A stretch of DNA of 64,000 bases. Source: Streptomyces sp. HUAS YS2 (lineage in GTDB: Bacteria; Actinomycetota; Actinomycetes; Streptomycetales; Streptomycetaceae). How positions within the stretch are numbered: the stretch's first letter is position 1; each line of letters begins with the position of its first letter. The notes beneath the pieces are model-generated. The model worked only from the letters and a program-made list of their open reading frames with translations, was not told the origin of the DNA and searched no databases. Made by a program: the position numbers and the translations under genes. Below are positions 38,953-47,788 of this stretch, piece after piece. The stretch is from contig NZ_CP137573.1 of assembly GCF_033343995.1 (NCBI RefSeq), forward strand, positions 3,071,001 to 3,135,000, read 5' to 3'.

Positions 38953-40053
38953 CTACTGCTTCTCCCGCGTGCTGCCGGGGAGGCGGACCGTGACCACGAG
39001 GCCGCCCGCCGGGCGGGCGGCGAGGTCGAGGGTCCCGGCGTGGGCGCGAACGATGCTGTGCACGATGGCCAGGCCGAGGCCGACGCCGGCGTGCTCGTCG
39101 GTGCGTACGCGTTCCGCTCCGCGCCGGAAGGGCTCGGTGAGGGTCGGTACGAGTTCCGGGGGGAGCCGTGGGCCGGTGTTCTCGACGCGGAGCACGCTCG
39201 TCGCGCCGTACGCCTCGGTGTGGACCGTCACGGTGCCGCCCTGCCCGGCGGGAACGTTGTGGACGACGGCGTTCTGGACGAGGTTCGTCACCATCCGCAG
39301 CAGCAGCTCCGCCGAGCCGCTCGTCCGTGCCGCTCCGCCCGTGACGTCCAAGGTGATCCCGCGCTGTTCGGCGAGCGGCAGCAGCGTCTCCGCGGCCTCC
39401 TCGGCGACCAGGGAGAGGTCGACGCTCTCGCGGGCGAAGTTCCCGCGGTCGCCGCGGCTGAGCAGCAGGAGGGCCTCGGTGAGGTCGATGGCCCGCGTGT
39501 TGACGGCGTGCAGGCGTTCGACGAGTTCGGCCCGGTCACGCGTGGGGTCCTTGCGGGCGACGTCGAGGAGCGTCCGCGAGATGGCGAGTGGGGTACGCAG
39601 CTCGTGGGAGGCGTTCGCGGCGAACCGCTGCTGCTCGGCGACGTGCGAGTCGAGTCGTTCGAGCATGGTGTCGAAGGCGTCGGCGAGTTCGCGGAACTCG
39701 TCCTGGCGGCCTTCCATGCTGATCCGGTGGGACAGCGATCCGGCCCCCGCCGTCCGCGCCGCGGCCGTGATCCGGGTGAGCGGTGCGAGCATCCGGCCGG
39801 CCAGGAGCCAGCCCCCGACGAGGCCGAACACGAGCAGGAACGCCATCGCGGCGGCCGCGGCGGGGGCGAACGTCTGGACGAGGACGTAGCGGTTGGGCGA
39901 GGTCCAGAGAAGGCCCTGGGAGTTGTCGGGTACGTAGCGCAGCAGGAAGACCCACACCACGGCCAGGAGGAGGGCGCCGGCGACCATGAGGAATCCGGCG
40001 TAGCTGAGGGTCAGTTTCAGCCGGGCGCTCGGACCCGAGCGGCGCCTATGCAC
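38953..40053 (-). CDS. sensor histidine kinase (OmpR-type system)
   Basis: 366 residues from GTG, overlapping the end of the response-regulator gene by 8 nt. Two membrane helices (about 15-38 and 60-86) with a short outside loop, a HAMP segment, phospho-His H150 in NASHELRTPLA, N-box NLVQNAVVHN, and G-boxes with GVGLGLAIVHSI. Senses an unknown signal and phosphorylates the adjacent regulator. The VanZ-like gene next door suggests a cell-envelope signal. Confidence 0.94.
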   Translation of the reverse strand: MHRRRSGPSARLKLTLSYAGFLMVAGALLLAVVWVFLLRYVPDNSQGLLWTSPNRYVLVQTFAPAAAAAMAFLLVFGLVGGWLLAGRMLAPLTRITAAARTAGAGSLSHRISMEGRQDEFRELADAFDTMLERLDSHVAEQQRFAANASHELRTPLAISRTLLDVARKDPTRDRAELVERLHAVNTRAIDLTEALLLLSRGDRGNFARESVDLSLVAEEAAETLLPLAEQRGITLDVTGGAARTSGSAELLLRMVTNLVQNAVVHNVPAGQGGTVTVHTEAYGATSVLRVENTGPRLPPELVPTLTEPFRRGAERVRTDEHAGVGLGLAIVHSIVRAHAGTLDLAARPAGGLVVTVRLPGSTREKQ

Positions 40054-40750
40054 GGGGAGTGCCCGGGTCGGAGTCGGGGCCGGCTCCGATGCCGGTGTCG
40101 ATGCGGTAGCCGACGCCCGGCACCGTGGCGATGATCCACGGCTCGCCGAGCCGCTTCCGCAACGCGGAGACGGTGATGCGTACCGCGTTGGTGAGAGGGT
40201 CGGCGTTCTCGTCCCAGGCCCGTTCCAGCAGCTCTTCGGAGCTGACGACCCCGCCTTCCGCGGCGACGAGGACGTCGAGGACGGCGAACTGCTTGCGGGT
40301 CAACGCGACGTAGCGTCCGTCGCGGAAGACCTCGCGGCGGAAGGGGTCGAGGCGCAGGCCCGCGATCTCGCGGACCGGGGGCCGGGCGTACGCGCGCCTG
40401 CGGTCGAGCGCCCGCAGCCGCATCACGAGTTCGCGCAGCTCGAACGGCTTGGTGAGGTAGTCGTCGGCGCCGAGCTCGAACCCCGACGCCTTGTCGTCGA
40501 TCCGGTCGGCGGCGGTGAGCATGAGGATCGGGATGCCGCTGCCGGAGGCGACGATGCGGCGGGCGACCTCGTCGCCGGAGGGGCCCGGGATGTCGCGGTC
40601 GAGGACGGCTAGGTCGTACGAGTTGACGCCGAGCAGTTCCAGGGCGGAGTCGCCGTCGAGGGCGATGTCGGCGGCGATCGCCTCCAGCCGCAGACCGTCA
40701 CGGACGGCTTCGGCCAGGTAGGGCTCGTCCTCCACGATCAGTACGCGCAT
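40046..40750 (-). CDS. OmpR-family response regulator
   Basis: 234 residues from ATG MRVLIVEDEP (the open frame to 40999 is spurious). Receiver domain with phospho-acceptor D51, conserved D8/E9 and K in DDYLTKPFELREL. The C-terminal winged helix reads VRITVSALRKRLGEPWII and GVGYRID, typical OmpR. Translationally coupled to the kinase gene. Likely controls envelope or resistance genes such as the neighbouring VanZ-like gene, which is a guess from position. Confidence 0.95.
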   Translation of the reverse strand: MRVLIVEDEPYLAEAVRDGLRLEAIAADIALDGDSALELLGVNSYDLAVLDRDIPGPSGDEVARRIVASGSGIPILMLTAADRIDDKASGFELGADDYLTKPFELRELVMRLRALDRRRAYARPPVREIAGLRLDPFRREVFRDGRYVALTRKQFAVLDVLVAAEGGVVSSEELLERAWDENADPLTNAVRITVSALRKRLGEPWIIATVPGVGYRIDTGIGAGPDSDPGTPRA

Positions 40751-40823
40751 GGGGGAAGCGTAAGCAGGGGGAGGTATCGCCGACGTATGCGCGCGGGCGG
40801 CGGGGGTACGCCGGACGCGCGGC

Positions 40824-41525
40824 TCAGCCGACCGGCACCAAGGCGGGGCGAGCCACGTCCGCGGCGCGCCACCAGCGGCGCGACGCCAGTGCGGCGAGTA
40901 CGGCGCCGGTGGCGTTGACGAGGACGTCGTCCACGGAGGACACCCGGTCCAGCCGCAGGACGTACTGCGCGGTCTCGACCAGGACCGAGCAGCCCGCACC
41001 GAGCGCCAGGATCCGCGGCACGGACGCGAGGGCCGCGAAGCGCATCGGTGCGAAGAAGCCGAGGGCCGCGAAGATCAGCAGGTTGCCGACGATCCCGAGC
41101 GTCCCCATCGTGGCCAGGTCCCGCAGCGGCACGAGGCTGACGCGAGCGGGGACGACGCCGGCTCCGGCGCCGGGCATCAGGGTCAGCCAGACGAGCGGCA
41201 CGGTCCCGTGGACCATGCCCACCTCGGCCAGCGACATCCGCCACGCCCCCGCGACCCCGGCGGCCCGCCGCCGCCACGCCAGCACCCAGGCCACGAGCAC
41301 GGCGACGGGCACCGCGACCACCACCATGAGGACCACACCGTTGAACGTCCCGAGGCAGCGGTCCCACCGCCCGGCCATGCACATCGGCCCTGCCATCAGG
41401 AGCGGCCCCCGCACGACGAACAGTCCGCCCACCACGCCGAGCACGGCCAGCCCGAAGAGCACGATCTGCAGCGTGCGACGGCGCGGGCGACGGGGCGGCA
41501 CGGGCAAGGATGCGTTGTGGTTCAC
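40824..41525 (-). CDS. VanZ-like membrane protein
   Basis: 233 residues from GTG VNHNASLPVPP; GGAGG lies only one base before it, so the start is uncertain but must be near since a membrane helix begins soon after. Six predicted helices (LQIVLFGLAVLGVVGGLFVV first). The C-terminal motif ETAQYVLRLDRVSSVDDVLVN and NATGAVLAAL is the VanZ signature. VanZ proteins give low-level teicoplanin or lipid-antibiotic tolerance in some hosts; most are of unknown role. Same strand as and upstream of the two-component genes. Confidence 0.85.
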   Translation of the reverse strand: MNHNASLPVPPRRPRRRTLQIVLFGLAVLGVVGGLFVVRGPLLMAGPMCMAGRWDRCLGTFNGVVLMVVVAVPVAVLVAWVLAWRRRAAGVAGAWRMSLAEVGMVHGTVPLVWLTLMPGAGAGVVPARVSLVPLRDLATMGTLGIVGNLLIFAALGFFAPMRFAALASVPRILALGAGCSVLVETAQYVLRLDRVSSVDDVLVNATGAVLAALASRRWWRAADVARPALVPVG

Positions 41526-41557
41526 GCCTCCATTGGAGACGTGGAACCGTTGCCGCG

Positions 41558-41579
41558 GCGTATGCGATTTTCGATACGC
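41558..41579. promoter_or_regulatory. inverted repeat between divergent genes
   Basis: GCGTAT (41558-41563) and ATACGC (41574-41579) flank a 10-bp centre, about 33 bp upstream of the VanZ-like start. A candidate response-regulator or repressor site. Confidence 0.35.
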
Positions 41580-41740
41580 CCGCGATACACCCTCGGCGGC
41601 GTGGGGCGGCCAGATGCAGCAGGACGTCCACGATGCATACGGACGAGTCGGCCCGCCGAGCCGGGGTGGGCGTTCGCGGTCGTGGGACCGGCGTGCGCGA
41701 TCACCGGGGCCGTCCGACTCACCCGGCGATACTGAGTCAC

Positions 41741-42376
41741 ATGGGGTTCGGGACCTACGCGCGCACGGTGCGTGACGAACGGCTGCCGTCCGCGCGGCGG
41801 CATTCGGCGTTGCGGTGTGCCGTCGGGCTCTACCGTCCGCTCGGGTTCCACGCGACCTGGGCATACCTCGCCGCTACGGCGGTGCCGGCGCCGGACATGC
41901 GGCGGGACACCGGGGCCCTGCTTCGTGCGCTCGACGTGCTGGAGGCCAGTCGGGCGGTGCGGCTGCGGGAGGTGGCGGCGTTCGCGGAGCGGCGGCGGGG
42001 CGAGAAGGCGGCCGGCCGGCGGACGCCTCGGGCCGCCGACACCGCACCGTTCCGGGGGCCGCGCTGGCCCGGCGACACGGCGCCCTCACGCCTCGGGCTC
42101 GTCGCGGCCGTCGCGAACCGCCACGCCGCGTTCCGACGGCTCCCGCCACCCGACGATGCCCCTCTCGCGGACCTGCACGCCCGCCTCGACTCCTGCGCCC
42201 TGTCCTATCTGGCGCACCTCGGAGACGCCCCGACGCCCGACGACAGCCTCGCCGACGCGCTCGCCTCGATCCGCCACGCGCCGTTCCGCATGCACCTCCT
42301 CCCCTGGCTGCGCTTCGCGGACCTCCTCGTGTACGCCACCACCGCTTCCGGCCAGGTGCCGCGGTCGCTGGGCTAG
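41741..42376 (+). CDS. hypothetical protein, helical, unknown family
   Basis: 211 residues from ATG MGFGTYARTVRDE. Alternating helical segments (ALRCAVGLYRPLGFHATWAYL, LLRALDVLEASRAVRLREVAAF) and a Pro/Arg-rich centre. C-terminus HLLPWLRFADLLVYATT. No signal peptide and no membrane helix of clear length. I do not recognise it. Divergent from the VanZ-like gene and followed at 10 bp by the next small gene. Confidence 0.65.
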   Translation: MGFGTYARTVRDERLPSARRHSALRCAVGLYRPLGFHATWAYLAATAVPAPDMRRDTGALLRALDVLEASRAVRLREVAAFAERRRGEKAAGRRTPRAADTAPFRGPRWPGDTAPSRLGLVAAVANRHAAFRRLPPPDDAPLADLHARLDSCALSYLAHLGDAPTPDDSLADALASIRHAPFRMHLLPWLRFADLLVYATTASGQVPRSLG

Positions 42377-42385
42377 CCTCTGGGC

Positions 42386-42796
42386 GTGCCCCCGTCCTCC
42401 GCGTACGAGCCCTGGTTCTTCGTCGGTGAGGGTGACGACGACGCCTTCGCGACGCTGGAGGGCGCTCGGCGCACCTTCGTCGGGGTGCTGCGTGAGCGGG
42501 CCGTGACCTGGCCCGGTGATCCCGCGGACACGTCCGTCCTCCTGCCCGAGGAGACCGGGTTCGCGCATCCGCTGGCCGTCCTGCGGGTGGTGTCCCGGGA
42601 GACCGGCGTCCTCTCGCACGTCTTCGGTGTCCTCTACGACGGGCAGGGCGTGCTGGGGACCGAGGTGCACGAGCAGATGTATCTGCCCCGGCACGGGTCC
42701 GCGGCCGGGATGCTGCGGGTCGGCGGTTCGCCCACCCTGTGCGCCGAGCGCACCGCGGACTGGCTCGAACGCATCCTGCGGGACCCGCCCGCGTAG
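42386..42796 (+). CDS. hypothetical protein
   Basis: 136 residues from GTG. Mixed alpha/beta: EPWFFVGEGDDDAFATLEGARR, SRETGVLSHVFGVLYDGQG, EVHEQMYLPRHG. Soluble; one Cys. Probably in an operon with the preceding gene (10-bp gap). No family recognised. Confidence 0.65.
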   Translation: MPPSSAYEPWFFVGEGDDDAFATLEGARRTFVGVLRERAVTWPGDPADTSVLLPEETGFAHPLAVLRVVSRETGVLSHVFGVLYDGQGVLGTEVHEQMYLPRHGSAAGMLRVGGSPTLCAERTADWLERILRDPPA

Positions 42797-42884
42797 GAAG
42801 CCTCGTACGAAACCGCGCCGGGCGCGCCACATTCGGCGGGAAATGACCGTGTCCCCCGGTCCCCCGAGCGCCGACCATGAGCCC

Positions 42885-43631
42885 ATGACCCATACCGCAC
42901 GGGCTCGTTCGTTCGACCGGGCGGCCGCCTCCTACGCCGCCAACCGTCCCTCGTACCCGCCCGCGCTGTACGACGCGCTCGAGGAACTCGTCGGCCGGCC
43001 GCTGCGCGGTGCGCGGGTCGCGGACGTCGGGGCCGGCACCGGGCTCGCGACCGCCGTGCTGCACGGGCGCGGCGCGCGCGTCGTCGCCGTCGAGCCCGGT
43101 CCGGGGATGGCCGCCCAGTTCCGGCTCGGGCTGCCCGGCGTCCCCCTGGTCCTCGGTGTCGGCGACGAACTGCCGCTCGCCTCCGGGTCCATGGACATCG
43201 TCACGTACGCGCAGGCCTGGCACTGGACCGACCCGCGCCGCTCCGTCCCCGAGGCGCTCCGCGTCCTCCGCCCCGGCGGGGCGCTCGCGCTCTGGTGGAA
43301 CGACTCGGACGGCGCCGTCCCCTGGATCGCGGAGCAGGACGCCCGCATGCGCCGTCTCTTCGGCGCGGAGGACGCCGCCCACGATCCGCTCGACCGGTTC
43401 CGCCGCCTCCCAGCCGAACTCGCCTTCGCCCGCCGCCAGGTGACGTGGATGCGGCGGGTCCCGCTCGCCACGCACCTCGGGAACCTCGCCAGCTACTCCG
43501 ACTTCCTCGTCCTCGGCGAGGACACGACACGCGCCTTCATGGAGCAGGAGCGCGAGCTGCTGGGCCTCGTCTTCCCGGACGGCACCGTCGAGGAGCGGTA
43601 CGTGGCCAGCCTCGCGATCGCCCGCCGCTGA
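42885..43631 (+). CDS. class I SAM-dependent methyltransferase
   Basis: 248 residues from ATG MTHTARARSFDR (ATG at 42843 is an alternative that adds 14 residues). Starts with FDRAAASYAANRPSYPPAL, the N-terminal signature of UbiE/YcgJ-like methyltransferases; motif I VADVGAGTGLATAVL, motif II VAVEPGPGM, motif IV YAQAWHWTDPR, motif V LRPGGALALWWND. Small-molecule methylation, acceptor unknown. Followed by a hairpin terminator. Confidence 0.9.
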   Translation: MTHTARARSFDRAAASYAANRPSYPPALYDALEELVGRPLRGARVADVGAGTGLATAVLHGRGARVVAVEPGPGMAAQFRLGLPGVPLVLGVGDELPLASGSMDIVTYAQAWHWTDPRRSVPEALRVLRPGGALALWWNDSDGAVPWIAEQDARMRRLFGAEDAAHDPLDRFRRLPAELAFARRQVTWMRRVPLATHLGNLASYSDFLVLGEDTTRAFMEQERELLGLVFPDGTVEERYVASLAIARR

Positions 43632-43652
43632 CCACGGCCGCCCCCACAGGAG

Positions 43653-43679
43653 GGGGGCGGCGCATCGGACGCCGCCCCC
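43653..43679. terminator. terminator hairpin
   Basis: GGGGGCGGCG (43653-43662) and CGCCGCCCCC (43670-43679), 7-nt loop, just after the methyltransferase stop. Confidence 0.8.
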
Positions 43680-43863
43680 ATGATCCCGCCGCTCGGCGTG
43701 GGTGTGAGCGACGGGATCCCCCCGTGGAGCGATGCCAGTACAGCCCGCGCCGCTCGGCCGCGACAACGGCCCCGGGGCCCAACCGCCACACGGGACGGGC
43801 CCAACCTCACTGGGCCCAACTCCCTTGCCACACAGTCGAGTCGATGCGCGTCCAGGCACCCGG

Positions 43864-45207
43864 TCACAGCTTCCGCGTCGCTCCGCACGTCGACAGGGAG
43901 CACCAGCGGCGCCGACCCGTGGAGTCGAGGAAGAGCCAGCCGCAGTCGTCGCTCGGGCAGCTGCGGATCGTGAAGCGGCGCGGGTCCGTGAGGAGGTCGG
44001 CGGCGGCCCTGGCGGTGGCGTGGAGCGGGAGGCGCAGGCCCGCGGCGGGGGTGAGGCGCCAGTGGGCGAGGCCGTCGGGGGCGAGGGTGAGTACCGCGCC
44101 GCGTGCCGCCTCGCGGGCCGCCGACGCGACCACGGCGAAGGCGCGCGCGTCGCCGGGGTCGGTGAGGCACGCGTACAGCCGGGTACGGAACTCCTTCGCC
44201 TCGGCCAGCGCCCGCTCCGCCTCGTCCGGCCGGCGCTCGGCGCGGTCGACGAGCTGGGCGACGACGCCCTGGTCCGCGAGGTCCAGGTGCCCGGCCCACA
44301 CCGCCAGGGTGCGGTACGTGCGCAGCCAGTCGGAGCCGGGGACGCGCGGGGTGTGGTGCCAGCCCGCGTACGTGTTGCAGAACTCCAGCGCCGGGTGTCC
44401 GCTCGTGGACCAGGGCAGCCACTCCTCGCCGACCCGGACCGCGTACAGCGGGGCGGGCGGCCGGTCGAGGCGTGGGTCGGCGCGGAGGATGCGGTCGTGG
44501 AGGGTGCCGAGCGCGGGCCCGGGGGCGATGCCGAGTTCGTCGGCCAGGTGCGCGCGGGTCCGCTCGTACAGGGCGAGCGCCTCGGCCTGGCGGCCCACTC
44601 GGTACATCGCGGTCATCCGGACGGCCACCAGGCCCTCGCGGGCGGGGAGTTCGTCGGCGAGTGGGGTCAGGTCCGCGAGGACCCGGTCGTGCAGGCCCAT
44701 GGTGAGTTGGGCCTCGGCCCGCTGCTCCAGCGCGGTCAGGCGCAGTTCGGCGAGGCGGCCGCCGAGCCGGTCGCGGAGCGCGTCGTCGGTCAGGTCGGCC
44801 AGCAGCGGGCCGCGCCACAGCGCGAGCGCCCGGTCGTAGCAGGGCACCTTCTCACCGGGGTCGCCCGCCACCGCCGCCTGCCCGACCAGGTCGAGGAACT
44901 CCCGTACGTCCACGGCGTGTTCGTCAGGATCCAGGTCGAGCGCGTACCCGTCGTGGCGGGTGTCGACACGCAGCCCGTACGGGCGAAGGGCGGCCCTCAG
45001 CCGGCCGACGTACGTGTGGACGGTCGCGCGCGCGGACGCCGGCGGCTCGCCGTTCCACAGCAGGCCGATGAGGCGGTCCGTGGTCACCGCCGCACCTGGT
45101 TCCAGCAGCAGGACGGCGAGCAGGACGCGCTCCTGACGGCGGCTGCCGAGCAGCACGCGCTCTCCGTCGTGGCGCGCCTCGAAGGGGCCGAGCAGCCGGA
45201 ATTCCAT
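43864..45207 (-). CDS. SARP-type regulator fused to ABATE/CGNR zinc-finger module
   Basis: 447 residues. Part 1 (1-about 250) is a SARP: winged helix with LLGSRRQERVLLAVLLLEPG and ARATVHTYVGRLRAALRPYG, then the BTAD helical domain (LDLVGQAAVAG, ALERTRAHLADELGIAPGP-like). Part 2 (about 260-447) begins SGHPALEFCNTYAGW, typical of the ABATE domain, and ends with a CGNR-type zinc finger, CPSDDCGWLFLDSTGRRRWC and CGATRK. Both parts are usually separate regulators. No neighbouring biosynthetic cluster is visible. A possible activator with two DNA-binding ends. Confidence 0.85.
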   Translation of the reverse strand: MEFRLLGPFEARHDGERVLLGSRRQERVLLAVLLLEPGAAVTTDRLIGLLWNGEPPASARATVHTYVGRLRAALRPYGLRVDTRHDGYALDLDPDEHAVDVREFLDLVGQAAVAGDPGEKVPCYDRALALWRGPLLADLTDDALRDRLGGRLAELRLTALEQRAEAQLTMGLHDRVLADLTPLADELPAREGLVAVRMTAMYRVGRQAEALALYERTRAHLADELGIAPGPALGTLHDRILRADPRLDRPPAPLYAVRVGEEWLPWSTSGHPALEFCNTYAGWHHTPRVPGSDWLRTYRTLAVWAGHLDLADQGVVAQLVDRAERRPDEAERALAEAKEFRTRLYACLTDPGDARAFAVVASAAREAARGAVLTLAPDGLAHWRLTPAAGLRLPLHATARAAADLLTDPRRFTIRSCPSDDCGWLFLDSTGRRRWCSLSTCGATRKL

Positions 45208-45304
45208 GGTCGTCAGCTTCTCACCGAGCGGGTGGTCAGGATCTGGTCAGGGGGTGGGGAGAGGCTCAAGTGCACCTGCTGTTCGGCCCTTTCGAGGAGT
45301 TCTC

Positions 45305-45841
45305 ATGCCCATGGCCCCGCGTCCGACCGCTTCGTTCGTCGCCCTCACCGCACTGGGCGCCCTGCTCGCCGCCGCACCCGTCGCCCACGCCGAGGCGGCG
45401 GGGGCGGCCGGGACCGGTTGGGTCCCCGCGCCCTCCCCGTCGTGGTCGTTCCCGGCGGGCACGCGCTGCGACTTCCCGGTCAGCACCGCGCCGGTCCTCG
45501 ACGAGGTCGTCCGCCGCACCCTGGAGACGCACCCCGACGGCAGCCCGAAGCTGGTCGAGTACAAGGGCGATCTGGTCGTCCGGGTCACCAACGGCGACAC
45601 GGGCGCCACCTGGGACGCGGACGCGAGCGCCCGGGCCGTCGTCGAGATCCGGGAGGACCGTTCGCAGCTCTGGACCGTCCAGGGCCCGATCCTGGCCGGA
45701 TTCGCCGCGAACGGCGGCACCCTGGCCCGCGGGCTGTACACCGTCGAGGGCGCGTACACGCTGGAGGTGTCGGCCACCGGGTACAAGACCCTGACCATGC
45801 TGCACGGAACCACCGACGCCCTCTGCGACCGCGTCGGGTGA
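45305..45841 (+). CDS. secreted protein of unknown function
   Basis: 178 residues from ATG MPMAPRPTASF, with GAGGAG 5 nt upstream. Signal peptide about 1-29 ending at AHAEA. Mature part is beta-rich with two cysteines, one near the start (FPAGTRCDFP) and one near the end (TDALCDRVG), likely disulfide-linked. DLVVRVTNGDTGATWDAD and VEGAYTLEVSATGYKT suggest a beta-sandwich. No family recognised. Divergent from the SARP gene. Confidence 0.75.
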   Translation: MPMAPRPTASFVALTALGALLAAAPVAHAEAAGAAGTGWVPAPSPSWSFPAGTRCDFPVSTAPVLDEVVRRTLETHPDGSPKLVEYKGDLVVRVTNGDTGATWDADASARAVVEIREDRSQLWTVQGPILAGFAANGGTLARGLYTVEGAYTLEVSATGYKTLTMLHGTTDALCDRVG

Positions 45842-45869
45842 CGTTGCACCTGGGCCTCGAAGCCGGCCC

Positions 45870-46496
45870 TCACGCCAGGCCGGACCGCCAAGCCCAGGAC
45901 GCGATGCCGACCCGGTTGCGGACGTCCAACTTGGCTTGGACGTTGGCGAGATGGGTCTTCACCGTGCCCGGTGTGACGATCAGCTCCGTGGCGATCTCCG
46001 CGTTGGTCAGGCCCTGCGCGACCAGGCGCGCGATCTCGCGCTCGCGCGGGGTCAGCGGGTCCTCGGGGCGGGTGCGGCCGGGCTGGGGGGCGAGGTGGCG
46101 GAGCAGGCGGACGGTGATCTGCGGGCTGATCAGGGTGTCGCCGGCCATCGCCGCCCGTACCGCCTCGATCAGCAGCGCCGGGCCCGAGCGCTTGAGCAGG
46201 AAGCCGCAGGCGCCGTGGCGCAGGGCAGTGTGGACGTAGTCGTCGAGGTCGAAGGTGGTCACCACGATCACCTTCGTCTCGGCGGCCAGCAGCCGCGTGA
46301 CCTCCAGGCCGTCGCGCTTCGGCATCCGGATGTCGGCGAGGACGACGTCGGGGCGGAGCGTACGGGCGAGGTCGACGGCGGCGACGCCGTCGGCCGCCTC
46401 GGCGACGACGGTCATGTCCGGTTGCGAGTCCAGGATGAGCCGGAAGCCGCTGCGTACGTCGTCCTGGTCGTCGGCGATGAGGATCCGGGTGCTCAT
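45870..46496 (-). CDS. NarL-family response regulator
   Basis: 208 residues from ATG MSTRILIADDQ. Receiver with acceptor D55 and conserved D9-D10; K in FLLKRSGP. LuxR-type helix-turn-helix at the end: LTPREREIARLVAQGLTNAEIATEL, TPGTVKTHLANVQAKLDVRNR. Translationally coupled to the kinase gene (46493-46496). Probably binds the TGCCGATCGGCA palindromes ahead of the operon and the divergent membrane gene. Confidence 0.95.
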   Translation of the reverse strand: MSTRILIADDQDDVRSGFRLILDSQPDMTVVAEAADGVAAVDLARTLRPDVVLADIRMPKRDGLEVTRLLAAETKVIVVTTFDLDDYVHTALRHGACGFLLKRSGPALLIEAVRAAMAGDTLISPQITVRLLRHLAPQPGRTRPEDPLTPREREIARLVAQGLTNAEIATELIVTPGTVKTHLANVQAKLDVRNRVGIASWAWRSGLA

Positions 46497-47614
46497 GCGG
46501 TGGTGGTCTCCTGGGGATGCCGGGTGGGCGCGGCGGACGTCGTGGGGAGGGTGACGGTCAGGGTCCAGCCGGTCGCGGCGGCGGCGGTGCGCAGGTCCCC
46601 ACCGGTCGCGCGGACGCGCTCGGCGAGGGCGATCAGGCCGGTGCCGCCACGCTCCCGCGCCCCGGGCGGCGGCGACGTGCCGTCGTCGGCGACGGTGAGC
46701 CGTACGGCCGCGCCGTCGAGCACCAGCCGTACCTCGACGCGGCTCGCCCCGGCCGCGTGCCGACGTACGTTGGTCAGGGCCTCGGTCACCACGCGGTGCA
46801 CGGTGGCGGCGACCTCCCGGGACAGCGCGTCCTCGACGCCCTCGCCGATCGCGGCCTCCGCGCGTACCCCGCCCTCCTCGCCGAAGCGGGCCACCAGCTC
46901 GACGACTTGGGCCAGCCCGGGCAGCGGCACACGGAGCGCGCCGACGGTCCGGTCCAGGGAGGCGAGGGCGGCCAGGCCGGCCCGCTCGATGCGTTCGAGG
47001 GCGGGCAGCGCCGCGGCCGGGTCCTGACCGGCGACGAACCGGGCGGCCTGCGCCTGGGCGACGATCCCGCTGATGTCGTGGGCGACGAAGTCGTGCAGGT
47101 CGTGCGCGAGCCGCAACTGCTCGGCCCGCTCGGCGTCGTGCACGGCGCGGGCGCGGCGGCGCTCCGTCAGACGCGGGTAGCCGCCGACGACGGCCGCCCC
47201 TGCGGAGGGCACGCACCAGAACGCGGCCAGGCCCACGTGCTCGAAGAACGAGGCGTCCGGCAGCAGCGGGAGCGTCCACAGCGCGGCCGCCGCCGCGGCG
47301 ACAGCGCCACCGGCCACCGCCTCACGGCGCGGACTCCAGCGGTACGCCGCCGCCTGCAGCACCACGAGCAGGCAGGCCCCGGCGAACAGCGCGCGGGACT
47401 CCCCGTACGTCCCTTCGAGCACGGGCAGTACGGCGAGCAGCGCGGCCCCGGCCACTCCGGCCGACCGCCCCGCCGCCCGACGCGCCCGTGCCCTGAACGG
47501 CGCCGGCCCGACGACGAGCGCGGTCAGCGCAACAGCCGCCGGCAGCACGGCAAGTACAGCGAGTACGGCGAGTACGGGCGGAGCGGCCGGTACGGCCCCC
47601 GACGTTCCCGTCAT
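46493..47614 (-). CDS. sensor histidine kinase (NarL-type system)
   Basis: 373 residues. Five or six membrane helices in the first 145 residues without a large outside loop, so the sensor is intramembrane. HisKA_3 box RLAHDLHDFVAHDISG with phospho-His H174, and an ATP domain with VVTEALTNVRRHA and GGTGLIALAERV. Such kinases sense membrane stress or a small hydrophobic signal. Partner gene follows with a 4-bp overlap. Confidence 0.94.
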   Translation of the reverse strand: MTGTSGAVPAAPPVLAVLAVLAVLPAAVALTALVVGPAPFRARARRAAGRSAGVAGAALLAVLPVLEGTYGESRALFAGACLLVVLQAAAYRWSPRREAVAGGAVAAAAAALWTLPLLPDASFFEHVGLAAFWCVPSAGAAVVGGYPRLTERRRARAVHDAERAEQLRLAHDLHDFVAHDISGIVAQAQAARFVAGQDPAAALPALERIERAGLAALASLDRTVGALRVPLPGLAQVVELVARFGEEGGVRAEAAIGEGVEDALSREVAATVHRVVTEALTNVRRHAAGASRVEVRLVLDGAAVRLTVADDGTSPPPGARERGGTGLIALAERVRATGGDLRTAAAATGWTLTVTLPTTSAAPTRHPQETTTA

Positions 47615-47656
47615 GCGATCACCCCCGCCCCCACCCTACGGAGCAGCGTCCCTCCC

Positions 47657-47721
47657 CCGCCCTCTGCCGATCGGCAGAGGGCGGCCGCGGTCCGGCGCCA
47701 GGATCTGCCGGTCGGCGGATG
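47657..47721. promoter_or_regulatory. 28-bp perfect palindrome plus second related palindrome
   Basis: A perfect 28-bp palindrome at 47657-47684 is built of arms CCGCCCTCTGCCGA and TCGGCAGAGGGCGG. A related 18-bp palindrome with one mismatch plus a non-pairing centre (ATCTGCCGGTCGGCGGAT) is at 47704-47721. The centres are 42 bp apart, about four helical turns. They lie between the divergent kinase/regulator operon and the membrane protein gene. Confidence 0.8.
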
Positions 47722-47788
47722 GGGTCGCGGCGGGGTCCACGGCGAGGCTGAGCCCATCGACCGGCAACGCCACGAAGGGACTTCAGCG

